Part shown: positions 29,586 to 38,592 of the stretch, one piece after another
Position numbering within the stretch: the stretch's first letter is position 1
How the letters are laid out: each line of letters begins with the position of its first letter
Source: an uncultured Bacteroidia bacterium
GTDB lineage: Bacteria > Bacteroidota > Bacteroidia > Bacteroidales > UBA932
DNA length: 64,000 nucleotides
Assembly (NCBI GenBank): GCA_902778105.1
Contig: CACYWN010000008.1
Location: forward strand, 39,487 to 103,486
Direction: 5' to 3'
Translations under genes and position numbers: made by a program
Notes under the pieces: generated by a model
Databases searched by the model: none
Seen by the model: the letters and a program-made list of their open reading frames with translations, nothing else
What the model was told of the DNA's origin: nothing

Positions 29586-31628
29586 ATGAAACGTATAGGA
29601 TTCAGCATGCTGCGAATGCTGGCCCTGGCCGCATTCCTCGTCATCGGCTGTGAAAAACAACCGGAACCTACCCCGACGCCTCCGGACGACAAGGAAAAAC
29701 CGGAACCGAAGCCTACCAACGGCGTCCTGACCCCGGCCGACGTCCCCAACTATGATATGATCTACATGTGCTCCGAGTTCTACAAGAACAAGCGGGGCTG
29801 GGATGTGACCAGTACGTTCTATGACCCGCTGAAGCCGGAGAGCCTGTACTATTTCGGGCGCAGCAAGCAGAGCGAGCATTTTATTATCTTCTGGGACAAG
29901 GACTTCGGCGACAAGAGTCCGGACGAGTCGGCCGCGCCGTACCATCTGGACACGGACGCTTTCCTGGCCTGGTGCGAGGAAATCTATGCGTATTATGTCA
30001 ATACGCTCAAATTCGCGCATTACACCCCGGCGGACAAGTCTTATCTGGACCAGTACAAGTTCCAGATCTATCTGTGGCACCAGACCGAGTGGGCGGCCTA
30101 CGGGTCCGGTCCCAACGACAACATCACGGGATGCCTGTGGGTGAATCCGGAGGCGGCGAACAGCCGTGCCACCGTGGCCCATGAGATCGGCCATTCCTTC
30201 CAGTACCAGACGGCCTGCGACCTGAAGTTGAACGCCCCTGAAATCGATCTCTTCCAGACCGCCTTCCGGTACGACCAGGGCCAGGGCAGCACTTTCTGGG
30301 AGCAGACGGCCCAGTGGCAGGCCTACCAGATGGTTCCGGAAGAGACCTTTACGAACTATAACTTCACCGGGTTCTGCGACAACTGCCACCGGCATTTCGC
30401 CCATGAGGACATGCGCTATGGCAGCTACTTCTTCCACTACTACTGGGTGGACAAGTACGGGATCGACGCCGTGGCCAATGTCTGGCGCTCGGCCCGGAAA
30501 CCGAAGGACGCACTGGAGTCCTACATGGCGACTTACGGGATCGGGATCGACGAATTCAATGCGCAGGTCTATGACTATGCCGCCCGCGTTGCCACCTGGG
30601 ATTTCAAGCAGATCCGGGATGCGGGAGCCCGCTATGCAGGGTCCGTTTCGTGGAAGGGAGCGGACGACGGGACAGGTTACTGGGCTGTGGATCCCGCCAA
30701 GGCTCCGGAAGCGACCGGTTTCAACCTGATCCGGCTGAGCGCCGTACCCGGCCAGGAACTGACGATGGATTTCGTCGGCATGCCCAATGCGGCCGGGTAC
30801 AACAGGAGCGGCGACGCCTCTCAGGCCGGCTGGACCATCGGCTTCGTCTCCCTGGGAGAGGACCTGAGCACCCGTACATACAGCGAGTCCACCACCGCGA
30901 CGGCCGCTACGAACAATTACGCCACGGTCAAGTGGACCGTTCCCGCCGGCGCCAAGTATGTGTGGGCCGTCGTCGCCTGTACGCCTACGACTTATATCAC
31001 CCACCTCTGGGACGAAAACAACGCCAATGACCGTCACTGGCCGTACAAGGTCAGGTTCCTCGCCGACGGGGAGGCCATGGATCTCGGGACCCCGTCCAGC
31101 GGTAGCCTCGAAGGCGCCGGGATCGGCAGCAACTACTCCTGGACGCTTTCCGGATCGACGATTGCGGTCGATGTGGACATCGACACGGACGACGCGGCTT
31201 CCCGCGGCGGTTTCCAGGTGGGCTATTTCGAGCTGCCCGTGGACAAGGTGAACGCCTTCATCGACGCCGATGTCCGCCAATTGGACGAGAATGGTTTCTA
31301 CGGTGTGAACGCCGACGGTACCAAGATTCCGGAATTCACCTCGTACAAGCCCGGCATGTGGGTGGACATCAATGAGAAGCCTTGCGCCTGGGACAAGGGA
31401 ACCGCTTTCTGGCAGTGGTACATCTGGGGCGGCAAGAAGGACAAAGCCGGCGCCAAGATCTGGTATGACGGCGACCCGGACGGCACCGGCGCCAACCAGG
31501 GCCGCTTCGTCGTGGGTATGAACCCGAACAATGTGGCCGCCGCCAAGGGCAAGACCCTCGTATTCCGGAACAAGATCGCCGTCCACGGCACCACGTTCGA
31601 TTTCATCATCACGTACAAGTACCATTGA
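29586..31628 (+). CDS. Secreted zincin (DUF6055-like) with C-terminal DUF4859 module, lipoprotein
   Basis: 680 residues from the ATG at 29586; the open frame reaches back to 29547 inside the previous gene, but the lipoprotein signal (MKRIGFSMLRMLALAAFLVIGC) starts at 29586. A Pro/Glu/Lys-rich spacer leads to a putative zinc-peptidase domain with VAHEIGHSFQYQ (H199, E200, H203) and WEQTAQWQAYQ. This domain is the same type as the one fused to GH27 at 17367-19859. A beta domain follows at about 350-510. Residues about 515-680 are a DUF4859-like module with YKPGMW and FWQWYIWGG, similar to the repeats of the protein at 25529-27823. Presumably the DUF4859 part binds and the zincin part cuts. Catalysis is inferred only from the motif. 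Confidence 0.75.
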   Translation: MKRIGFSMLRMLALAAFLVIGCEKQPEPTPTPPDDKEKPEPKPTNGVLTPADVPNYDMIYMCSEFYKNKRGWDVTSTFYDPLKPESLYYFGRSKQSEHFIIFWDKDFGDKSPDESAAPYHLDTDAFLAWCEEIYAYYVNTLKFAHYTPADKSYLDQYKFQIYLWHQTEWAAYGSGPNDNITGCLWVNPEAANSRATVAHEIGHSFQYQTACDLKLNAPEIDLFQTAFRYDQGQGSTFWEQTAQWQAYQMVPEETFTNYNFTGFCDNCHRHFAHEDMRYGSYFFHYYWVDKYGIDAVANVWRSARKPKDALESYMATYGIGIDEFNAQVYDYAARVATWDFKQIRDAGARYAGSVSWKGADDGTGYWAVDPAKAPEATGFNLIRLSAVPGQELTMDFVGMPNAAGYNRSGDASQAGWTIGFVSLGEDLSTRTYSESTTATAATNNYATVKWTVPAGAKYVWAVVACTPTTYITHLWDENNANDRHWPYKVRFLADGEAMDLGTPSSGSLEGAGIGSNYSWTLSGSTIAVDVDIDTDDAASRGGFQVGYFELPVDKVNAFIDADVRQLDENGFYGVNADGTKIPEFTSYKPGMWVDINEKPCAWDKGTAFWQWYIWGGKKDKAGAKIWYDGDPDGTGANQGRFVVGMNPNNVAAAKGKTLVFRNKIAVHGTTFDFIITYKYH

Positions 31629-32107
31629 CGGGCCTCTCCGCCGTTGCGGTCTGCCGCCGTGCGATCTGTAAAGCGTTGATATATAAGATAATATAAAGAT
31701 GTTGGCGGCAAGGGGTCTCCTTTGAGGGATACCTTGCCGCCAGTGTTAATAGAAGGTGCTTATTATCAGGCATATACATTTTCCACTGCGGCAGAGGGGA
31801 GTACCCACTGTTCCCCGGTAGCCTGCTGTTGTACGCTTGTGATGCGTGCATGGAAACCGTTGTGAAAGGACGCTTTTGGAGTACGCTTCTCCTGTGATTC
31901 GTTCGTTTTCCGGGTTATCGGGGAGATGCGTACCCGGAAAGTGCGAACAGTGCGGGAAAGCCTGTACGCATCGGATGCGAACAAAGGGATGCGGGACAAA
32001 GGAACGTCCTTTTCAGGTATGGAGACTCTTTCCAGGCGGTTCTGGACGATAATACAACACGTTTGTACTTTCTTGTTACCGGGGAGCGGAAAGGCAGCAT
32101 CCCGGTC
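31629..32107 (+). other. Non-coding gap between the zincin genes and pruA
   Basis: About 480 nt without a credible gene. It holds the stem-loop at 31703-31742. A less GC-rich stretch follows, with scattered GTACGC and GATGCG words (for example near 31833, 31879 and 31960). The frame of pruA stays open through part of it, but it has no start context. I see no RNA gene or coding signal. Confidence 0.5.
31703..31742. terminator. Strong stem-loop, possible terminator
   Basis: TGGCGGCAAGG pairs perfectly with CCTTGCCGCCA over an 18-nt loop, 75 nt after the preceding stop. There is no T-run on the plus side, and only a mixed A/T tract upstream, so termination is likely but not certain. Confidence 0.45.
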
Positions 32108-32138
32108 TTTGTTTTGTCGCAGGAAAACCGTAAATTTG
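32108..32138 (+). promoter_or_regulatory. Complete Bacteroidales promoter for pruA
   Basis: TTTG (32108-32111), a 19-nt spacer and TAAATTTG (32131-32138) form the full -33/-7 consensus. It fixes the pruA start at 32160 and excludes the longer upstream frame. Confidence 0.75.
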
Positions 32139-32159
32139 ATGTCACAAAAAATAACTGAT

Positions 32160-33785
32160 ATGAACAACGCAATCCTGAACTTCCCGGTACCGGCCAACGA
32201 GCCGGTCAAGTCCTATCTTGAAGGCTCTCCGGAGCGCATCGCCCTCGATGCCGAACTCGAGCGTCAGTGGAACACCGTCCTGGACATCCCGATCATCATC
32301 GGAGGCAAGGAAATCCGTACCGGCAACACCGGCAAGGTGGTGTGCCCGCACGATCACAAGCATGTCCTCGCGACCTTCCACAAGGTAGGCGAAAAGGAAG
32401 TGGAAATGGCCGTCGAGGCTGCCATGAAGGCCCACAAGGTTTGGTCTGAGACCCCTTGGACCACCCGTGCCGCCATCGTCCTGAAGATGGCCGAGCTCCT
32501 CGCTACGAAGTATCGTCCGATCATGAACGCCGCCTGCATGCTGGGCCAGTCCAAGAACATCTATCAGGCCGAGATCGACTCCGCCTGCGAGACCATCGAC
32601 TTCTTCCGCTACAACGTGCACTATGCATCCAAGATCTACGGCATGCAGCCGAAGGACGGTTACATGAATATCAACCACACGGAGTATCGTCCGCTCGAGG
32701 GCTTCATCCTCGCGGTCACTCCGTTCAACTTCACCTCCATCGCCTCCAACCTGTGCATGACGCCGGTCCTGATGGGCAATGTCGCCCTCTGGAAGCCGTC
32801 CACCACTTCCACCCTGTCCAACTATTACCTGATGCAGCTGTACAAGGAAGCGGGTCTTCCGGACGGCGTCATCAATTTCCTCCCGGGCAGCGGCTCCCTC
32901 ATCGGCAAGGTCGCGACCTCTTCCAAGTGGTTCTCCGGCATCCATTTCACCGGCTCCACCGGCACCTTCAACAGCCTCTGGCGCCAGGCGGGCGAGAACC
33001 TGGGCAAGTATGTGAGCTACCCGCGCCTCGTGGGCGAGACCGGCGGCAAGGACTTCATCTTCGTGCACCCGAGCGCCGATCCGAAGGCCGTCGCCACCGC
33101 CGCCTTCTGCGGTGCGTTCGAATTCCAGGGCCAGAAGTGCTCCGCCGCTTCCCGCATGTACGTTCCGAAGAGCCTGTGGCCGGAAGTGCTGGGTATCATG
33201 AAGCAGTATGCCTCTGAGGTCAAGATGGGCGACGTCCGTGACCACACGAACTTCATCAACGCCGTCATCGACGAGGCCTCCTGGAACAATATCGACAGCT
33301 ACATCACCTACGCCGAGCAGTCTCCGGACGCGAAGGTCGTCCTGGGCGGCGGCCGCGACAAGAGCGTGGGCTACTTCGTGCAGCCGACGGTCATCGAGAC
33401 CACCGATCCTCATTTCAAGTCCATGGAAGAGGAGATCTTCGGACCGGTCCTCACCGTGTACCCTTACGATGACGACAAGGTCGACGAGGCCGTGAAGCTT
33501 TGCGATACCACCTCCCCGTACGGCCTCACCGGCGCCGTGTTCGGCAAGGACCGCCTCGCCGTGGAGAAGATTACGGACGCCCTCCGCTATGCGGCCGGCA
33601 ACTTCTACATCAACGACAAGCCCACCGGAGCCGTGGTCGGCAACCAGCCGTTCGGCGGCGCCCGTGCTTCCGGTACCAACGACAAGGCCGGCGGCGAGTT
33701 CAACCTCATCCGCTGGATCATCCCCAGAGTGATCAAGGAAACCCTCGTCTCCCCGACCGACTACCGTTACTCCTACATGAAGTAA
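32160..33785 (+). CDS. pruA: L-glutamate gamma-semialdehyde (pyrroline-5-carboxylate) dehydrogenase
   Basis: 541 residues from the ATG at 32160, chosen because a complete promoter ends 21 nt upstream. The enzyme oxidises L-glutamate gamma-semialdehyde (in equilibrium with 1-pyrroline-5-carboxylate, P5C) to glutamate with NAD in the cytoplasm. Hallmarks are GETGGKDFIFVHPSA (catalytic Glu), FQGQKCSAASRMYV (catalytic Cys), EEIFGPVLTVYPY and the C-terminal QPFGGARASGTNDKAGG. The length fits the stand-alone P5C dehydrogenase family rather than the long PutA fusion. It lies 4 kb before a gene for a 4-hydroxyproline dehydratase-like enzyme, whose product would be P5C, so the two probably form one pathway. 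A terminator closes it as a single-gene unit. Confidence 0.92.
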   Translation: MNNAILNFPVPANEPVKSYLEGSPERIALDAELERQWNTVLDIPIIIGGKEIRTGNTGKVVCPHDHKHVLATFHKVGEKEVEMAVEAAMKAHKVWSETPWTTRAAIVLKMAELLATKYRPIMNAACMLGQSKNIYQAEIDSACETIDFFRYNVHYASKIYGMQPKDGYMNINHTEYRPLEGFILAVTPFNFTSIASNLCMTPVLMGNVALWKPSTTSTLSNYYLMQLYKEAGLPDGVINFLPGSGSLIGKVATSSKWFSGIHFTGSTGTFNSLWRQAGENLGKYVSYPRLVGETGGKDFIFVHPSADPKAVATAAFCGAFEFQGQKCSAASRMYVPKSLWPEVLGIMKQYASEVKMGDVRDHTNFINAVIDEASWNNIDSYITYAEQSPDAKVVLGGGRDKSVGYFVQPTVIETTDPHFKSMEEEIFGPVLTVYPYDDDKVDEAVKLCDTTSPYGLTGAVFGKDRLAVEKITDALRYAAGNFYINDKPTGAVVGNQPFGGARASGTNDKAGGEFNLIRWIIPRVIKETLVSPTDYRYSYMK

Positions 33786-33794
33786 CTTTCTTCC

Positions 33795-33830
33795 AGGCAC
33801 ATCCTTCCGTGGGGAGGGTGTGCCTTTTTT
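33795..33830 (+). terminator. Rho-independent terminator after pruA
   Basis: AGGCACA pairs with GTGCCT, with TCCTTCC/GGAGGG extending the stem, and six T follow. It begins 10 nt after the stop codon. Confidence 0.85.
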
Positions 33831-33864
33831 CTCCCCAATAAACCCCGTAATTGATAACACGTCC

Positions 33865-34734
33865 ATGAAAAAGTTGTTTTTTTATGCCGCCGTGGGCACC
33901 CTGCTCGTCCTGTCCTGCGGCCGGCCGGCCCCGAAGCAGCAGGCCGAAGAAGTGGATTTCGTGAAGGCCCTCGGCATTCCCGAGTGCGTGATCACGACCC
34001 CGCCGGATTCCCTGCACCTGGATCCCTGGTACAAGAAGTATGTGGATGTGAACGGCATTCCGCTGTGTTCGTCCTGGCGCTGCCCGGACAGTGCGCTCGT
34101 CGCCGGTCATAACACGCTGTACGCCATGACGTCCATGCTGTCGGACGACGTGATGAACGCCCTTCGCAAGGCGGGCACCCGCGTGACGATGATGGGCCGC
34201 TACGAAGGCACCACCGACGTTCCGGAGCACCACTACCTGATCAACGACACGACCCTGAACTGGGACCTGAGGGCCCGCGGCCTGGGCGGTGACCTCGAGT
34301 TTCCGCTCACCTCCTGCGCGGAGGAGAACGTGCTGGGCTACCAGATCGACAAGTACCACGCGGAGGACATCCTCATTCATGAGTTCGCCCACTCGATCCA
34401 CCTCGTGGGCATCGTGCAGGTGGATCCGGACATCAACGACAAACTGACAGCCCTCCTCGAGAATGCCAAGGCGAAGGACCTCTGGTGGAACACCTACCGC
34501 CTCTCCGACATCGCCGAGTACTTTGCCGAGGGTGTCCAGGACTGGTTCAACGTGAACGCGGAAATGGACCATCCCGACGGTAAGCACAATTACGTGAACA
34601 CCCGTGACGAGCTCAAGGAGCGCGACCCGGGCCTCTACGAACTCCTGGCCAAGTACTTCCCGGCCACCGACCAGCAGATCTCCAAGCACAAGTTCGTGAA
34701 CGAGTGCACCAAGGAAAACAGCCGTACGAGGTAG
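33865..34734 (+). CDS. Small zincin lipoprotein (HEFAH)
   Basis: 289 residues from the ATG at 33865. The open frame extends upstream into the pruA terminator, but MKKLFFYAAVGTLLVLSC is the obvious lipoprotein signal. The core motif is LIHEFAHSIH (H172, E173, H176), with YFAEGVQDWFN about 45 residues later providing a Glu as third ligand, a gluzincin-like arrangement. The closing region NYVNTRDELKERDPGLYELL is close to FNYDDLKEYDPQGFAVM in the protein at 43735-44544, so the two are paralogues. I do not know a named family with this pattern; the ATLF (anthrax lethal factor) type is a possible relative. It probably acts outside the cytoplasm on peptides, next to the aminopeptidase gene that follows. 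Confidence 0.7.
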   Translation: MKKLFFYAAVGTLLVLSCGRPAPKQQAEEVDFVKALGIPECVITTPPDSLHLDPWYKKYVDVNGIPLCSSWRCPDSALVAGHNTLYAMTSMLSDDVMNALRKAGTRVTMMGRYEGTTDVPEHHYLINDTTLNWDLRARGLGGDLEFPLTSCAEENVLGYQIDKYHAEDILIHEFAHSIHLVGIVQVDPDINDKLTALLENAKAKDLWWNTYRLSDIAEYFAEGVQDWFNVNAEMDHPDGKHNYVNTRDELKERDPGLYELLAKYFPATDQQISKHKFVNECTKENSRTR

Positions 34735-34762
34735 TGTCATTCTGAGCGAAGCGAAAGAATCT
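34735..34762 (+). repeat. TCATTC(T/C)GAGCGAAGC-type repeat, single copy
   Basis: TCATTCTGAGCGAAGC plus GAAAGAATCT fills the whole gap between the zincin stop and the pepP-like ATG. The same element occurs as a tandem cluster at 38593-38700. Confidence 0.75.
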
Positions 34763-36136
34763 ATGTTTAGTAAAGAAACCTATGCAACCCGTCGCGCCCG
34801 CCTCGTGAAGGAGGTGGGCGACGGCGTCCTGCTGTTCCTGGGGAACCAGCTCGTGGGCATGAACTACCATGACAACGAGTATCCGTTCCGCCAGGACAGC
34901 ACGTTCCTGTACTATTTCGGCCTGGACCAGGCCGGGCTGGCCGCGGTCATCGACATCGACCGGGGCGAGGAAGTGATCTTCGGCGATGAACTCACCATCG
35001 ACGACATCGTCTGGACCGGGACCGTGCCGACGCTGGAGCACAACGCGCAGCTGTGCGGCGTGGAGAAAACCATGCCCCTGAGCGCGCTCAAGGGCTATCT
35101 GGCGGGCCGGAAGGTCCGGTTCCTGCCGCCGTACCGCGGTGACCATGAAGTGTGGCTGCAGCAGCTGCTGGGGATCGCCCCCGGGGAGCAGCGGGCCGAC
35201 GAGGCCTTCATCAAGGCCGTCGTGGACATGCGGAACCACAAGACTCCGGAGGAGGTTGCCGCCATCGAAGAGGCGGTGGACATCTCCACACGGATGCACC
35301 TGATCGCCTACCGGATGGCCCGCCCGGGCGTCCACGAGGCGGAAATCGCCGCTGCGGTGCTGCAGGAGGCGACTTGCCGGCCCGGCTGCGGCCTGGCGTT
35401 CCCGACCATTGCCACGACGCATGGGCAGATCCTTCACAACCACGGGTTTATCCATACTTTGAAGGAGGGAGACATGTTCCTCCTGGATGCCGGTGCGGAA
35501 AACCATCTGCATTATGCGGGTGACCTTTCTTCGTCCATGCCGGTGGGAGAGCGCTTCTCCGAGCGGCAGGAGCTCATCTACAACATGTGCCTCAGGAGCT
35601 TCTATGCTGCGGTGGATCAGCTGCGTCCCGGGAATCCGTACCGGAATGCGCATCTCGCTGCCGCGGAAGCAATTGCCGAGGGCATGGTGGACCTGGGCCT
35701 GATGAAGGGCAACCCCCGCGACATCGCGGAGAGCGGCGCCTACGCGCTCGTGTTCCCGTGCGGAACGGGCCACATGATGGGCCTGGACGTGCATGACATG
35801 GAGAACCTGGGCGAGCAGTTCGTCGGCTACTCCGAGGGGATGGTCAAGAGCAAGCAGTTCGGCTTCAAGTCGTTGCGCCTGGCGCGTCCGCTGGAGCCCG
35901 GATTCGTGTTCACGGTGGAGCCCGGCATCTACTTCATGCCCGAGCTCATCGACTACTGGAGGGCCGAGGGCCGCTTCAAGGAATTCATCAACTACGACAA
36001 GTTCGAGGCCTGGAAGGATTTCGGCGGCCTGCGCAACGAGCTGGACTACCTGATCACGGAGGACGGCTGCCGCGTGCTGGGTACGCTCAAAAAACCGATG
36101 ACCCTCGAAGAAGTATATGCCGCAAAGCTTGGATAA
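34763..36136 (+). CDS. pepP: Xaa-Pro aminopeptidase, M24B family
   Basis: 457 residues, no signal peptide, so cytoplasmic. The N-terminal aminopeptidase-P domain (about 1-175; FLYYFGLDQAGLAAVID) is followed by the pita-bread catalytic domain. The metal ligands are visible: LLDAGAE (Asp), YAGDLSSS (Asp), GTGHMMGLDVHD (His), TVEPGIYF (Glu) and the Glu near RNELDYLITEDG. The enzyme removes the N-terminal residue from peptides whose second residue is proline. Its start codon directly follows a dispersed repeat that supplies the 5' leader. Its neighbours (HypD and pruA) suggest that it feeds (hydroxy)proline released from Pro-rich peptides; whether it accepts Xaa-Hyp is not known. No terminator separates it from hypD, but hypD has its own -7 box. 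Confidence 0.9.
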   Translation: MFSKETYATRRARLVKEVGDGVLLFLGNQLVGMNYHDNEYPFRQDSTFLYYFGLDQAGLAAVIDIDRGEEVIFGDELTIDDIVWTGTVPTLEHNAQLCGVEKTMPLSALKGYLAGRKVRFLPPYRGDHEVWLQQLLGIAPGEQRADEAFIKAVVDMRNHKTPEEVAAIEEAVDISTRMHLIAYRMARPGVHEAEIAAAVLQEATCRPGCGLAFPTIATTHGQILHNHGFIHTLKEGDMFLLDAGAENHLHYAGDLSSSMPVGERFSERQELIYNMCLRSFYAAVDQLRPGNPYRNAHLAAAEAIAEGMVDLGLMKGNPRDIAESGAYALVFPCGTGHMMGLDVHDMENLGEQFVGYSEGMVKSKQFGFKSLRLARPLEPGFVFTVEPGIYFMPELIDYWRAEGRFKEFINYDKFEAWKDFGGLRNELDYLITEDGCRVLGTLKKPMTLEEVYAAKLG

Positions 36137-36151
36137 TTGACCGAAGGTCAT

Positions 36152-36159
36152 TATCTTTG
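36152..36159 (+). promoter_or_regulatory. Bacteroidales -7 box for hypD
   Basis: TATCTTTG matches TAnnTTTG and lies 26 nt before the ATG at 36186. No clear -33 box is seen. Confidence 0.6.
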
Positions 36160-36185
36160 CGGTCCAATTTGGAATTGTTCAAAAC

Positions 36186-38585
36186 ATGAGTTTTACGATC
36201 AAGCACCCCGAAAATGACGGGGGAATGAATGCGCGGATCAAGCGCCTCCGCGAGGAGAGCGTGACCACGCCCGCAACCCTGACTATCGAGCGCGCCCTCA
36301 TCGAGACGGCTTTCTACAAGGAAAACTACGGAAAGTACTCGATTCCCGTGCTCCGCGCGAAAAACTTCTACGAAATCTGCAAGAAGAAGACCATCTACAT
36401 CGGCCCGGACGAACTCATCGTGGGTGAGCGCGGTCCCAAGCCCAAGGCGGTCCCGACCTTCCCGGAACTCACCTGCCACTCCGTGGAGGACCTCCATGTC
36501 CTGGACACCCGTGAGTTGCAGACCTATCACATCAGCCAGGAGGACATCGACACGTACGAGCGTGAGGTGATTCCCTACTGGAAGGGCAAGACGCAGCGCG
36601 AGCGCATCTTCGGCCACGTGTCCAAGGAGTGGGAAGAGGCGTACCATGCCGGTGTGTTCACCGAGTTCATGGAGCAGCGTGCCGCGGGCCACACCGCCAT
36701 GGACGGGCGGATGTACCGGGAGGGCCTCCTGGACATGAAGGCGCGGATCGAGAAGAACATCGCCGCCCTGGATTACATCAACGACCCCGAGGCCACCGAC
36801 AAGGAGCAGGAACTGGACGCCATGCGCATTTCCTGCGACGCCGCGATCCTTTTCGCCGAGCGCCATGCCGCCCTGGCGGAGGAGATGGCTGCGAAATGCA
36901 CCGACCCGCAGCGCAAGGCCGAGCTCGAGAAGATCGCTTCCGTCTGCCACTGGGTCCCTGCCCATGCCCCCCGCGACCTCTGGGAGGCCATCCAGATGTA
37001 CTGGTTCGTGCATCTCGGGACGGTCACGGAGCTGAACGGATGGGATTCCATGAACCCCGGCCACATCGACCAGCACCTCTATCCCTTCTACAAGAAGGGC
37101 GTGGAGGAGGGCACCCTCACCTACGAGAAGGCGAAGGAGCTCCTGTGCTGCCTGTGGATCAAGTTCAACAACCAGCCGGCTCCGCCCAAGGTGGGTATCA
37201 CCGCCCGCGAGTCCGGTACCTACAACGACTTCACGAACATCAACATCGGCGGTATCGACAAGTACGGCAACAGCGGTGTGAATGACCTCTCCTACATGAT
37301 CCTCGAGATCCAGGAGGAACTGCACGAGCTGCAGCCGGGCCTCTCGATCCATATCGCGGAGAACACCCCCGACGAGTTCCTGGAGGCCGGCGTGAAGGTC
37401 ATCCGACTGGGCCACGGCTATCCGTCCGTGTTCAATCCGGACACCTACGTGAAGGAGCTGGTGCGCCAGGGCAAGTCCCTGGAGGACGCCCGCGAGGGCG
37501 GCTGCTCCGGCTGTATCGAGGTGGGTGCCTTCGGCAAGGAAGCGTACCTGCTGACGGGTTACCTGAACACGCCGAAGATCCTGGAGATCACTTTGAATAA
37601 CGGCGTGGACCCGGAGACGGGCAAGAAGATCGGCCTGGAGACCGGCGACCCGCGCGGCTTCAAGACCTTCGAGGAACTGTACGCCGCCTGGCACAAGCAG
37701 ATGGAGTACTTCGTGAACCTGAAGCTCGCGGTGAACAACTACATCGAGCGGATGTTCTCCCTGTACGCCCCGGCCACGTTCCTGAGCCTGTACATCGAGG
37801 ACTGCATCGACAAGGGCAAGGACTATTACAGCGGCGGCGCCCGGTACAACACGACGTACATCCAGTGCACCGGCCTCGGCACGATCACGGACTGCTTCAC
37901 CACCCTGAAGAAGCACGTCTTCGAGGACGGCAAATACACGATGGACCAGATGCTTACGGCTGTTGCTGATGACTGGAAGGGTCACGAGCCCATGCGCCTG
38001 TACATCCGCAACCACACCCCGTTCTTCGGCAATGACGACAAGTATGCCGACGATATCGCGGTCCGCGTGTACGACGACCTGGTGAAGGCCATCGAAGGCC
38101 GTCCCAACACCCGCGGCGGCAAGACGCAGCTGAACATGCTCTCCACCACCTGCCACAACTACTTCGGCCAGGTGTGCGGCGCCTCCGTGAACGGCCGCTT
38201 CGCGCATTTCGCCATCTCCGACGGCACCTCGCCGGCCCACGGTTCCGACACCAAGGGCCCGACCTGCGTCGTCCGTTCCCTCGGCAAGCTGGACCAGACC
38301 AAGAGCGGCGGCACCCTGCTGAACGTCCGCTTCATCCCGGCCCTCCTGAAGACCGATGCGGAAGTGAAGAAACTCGGCCAGCTCATCCGCGAGTACTTCA
38401 AGCTCGGCGGCCACCACATCCAGTTCAACATCGTGGACACGGAAACCCTCTGCGACGCCCAGCAGCGCCCGGACGAATACCGTGACCTCCTGGTGCGCGT
38501 CGCCGGCTACTCCGACTACTTCAACGACATGACCGCCCAGCTCCAGAACGAAATCATCGCCCGCACGGAGAACGACGACCTGTAG
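36186..38585 (+). CDS. hypD: Glycyl radical enzyme, probable trans-4-hydroxy-L-proline dehydratase
   Basis: 799 residues, cytoplasmic. The thiyl-radical cysteine is C443 in GGCSGCIEVG, followed by E445; the glycyl radical site is G774 in RVAGYSDYF. From memory, the published Clostridioides difficile HypD active site is F152, H160, D278, S334, F340, C434, E436, Y450, T645 and G765. Adding 9 gives F161, H169, D287, S343, F349, C443, E445, Y459, T654 and G774 here, and every one is the same residue. That is strong support for HypD over pyruvate formate-lyase, choline lyase or glycerol dehydratase. HypD removes water from 4-hydroxyproline to give P5C, which pruA (4 kb upstream) would oxidise. The activase gene lies convergently 2.1 kb downstream, beyond a RAYT element. 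Glycyl radical enzymes are oxygen-sensitive, which implies an anaerobe. Confidence 0.88.
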   Translation: MSFTIKHPENDGGMNARIKRLREESVTTPATLTIERALIETAFYKENYGKYSIPVLRAKNFYEICKKKTIYIGPDELIVGERGPKPKAVPTFPELTCHSVEDLHVLDTRELQTYHISQEDIDTYEREVIPYWKGKTQRERIFGHVSKEWEEAYHAGVFTEFMEQRAAGHTAMDGRMYREGLLDMKARIEKNIAALDYINDPEATDKEQELDAMRISCDAAILFAERHAALAEEMAAKCTDPQRKAELEKIASVCHWVPAHAPRDLWEAIQMYWFVHLGTVTELNGWDSMNPGHIDQHLYPFYKKGVEEGTLTYEKAKELLCCLWIKFNNQPAPPKVGITARESGTYNDFTNINIGGIDKYGNSGVNDLSYMILEIQEELHELQPGLSIHIAENTPDEFLEAGVKVIRLGHGYPSVFNPDTYVKELVRQGKSLEDAREGGCSGCIEVGAFGKEAYLLTGYLNTPKILEITLNNGVDPETGKKIGLETGDPRGFKTFEELYAAWHKQMEYFVNLKLAVNNYIERMFSLYAPATFLSLYIEDCIDKGKDYYSGGARYNTTYIQCTGLGTITDCFTTLKKHVFEDGKYTMDQMLTAVADDWKGHEPMRLYIRNHTPFFGNDDKYADDIAVRVYDDLVKAIEGRPNTRGGKTQLNMLSTTCHNYFGQVCGASVNGRFAHFAISDGTSPAHGSDTKGPTCVVRSLGKLDQTKSGGTLLNVRFIPALLKTDAEVKKLGQLIREYFKLGGHHIQFNIVDTETLCDAQQRPDEYRDLLVRVAGYSDYFNDMTAQLQNEIIARTENDDL

Positions 38586-38592
38586 GCACGGG

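Noticed and set aside
31926-32159. N-terminal extension of pruA by 78 codons
   Set aside because: A complete -33/-7 promoter lies inside this stretch, and the protein family begins at the ATG at 32160.
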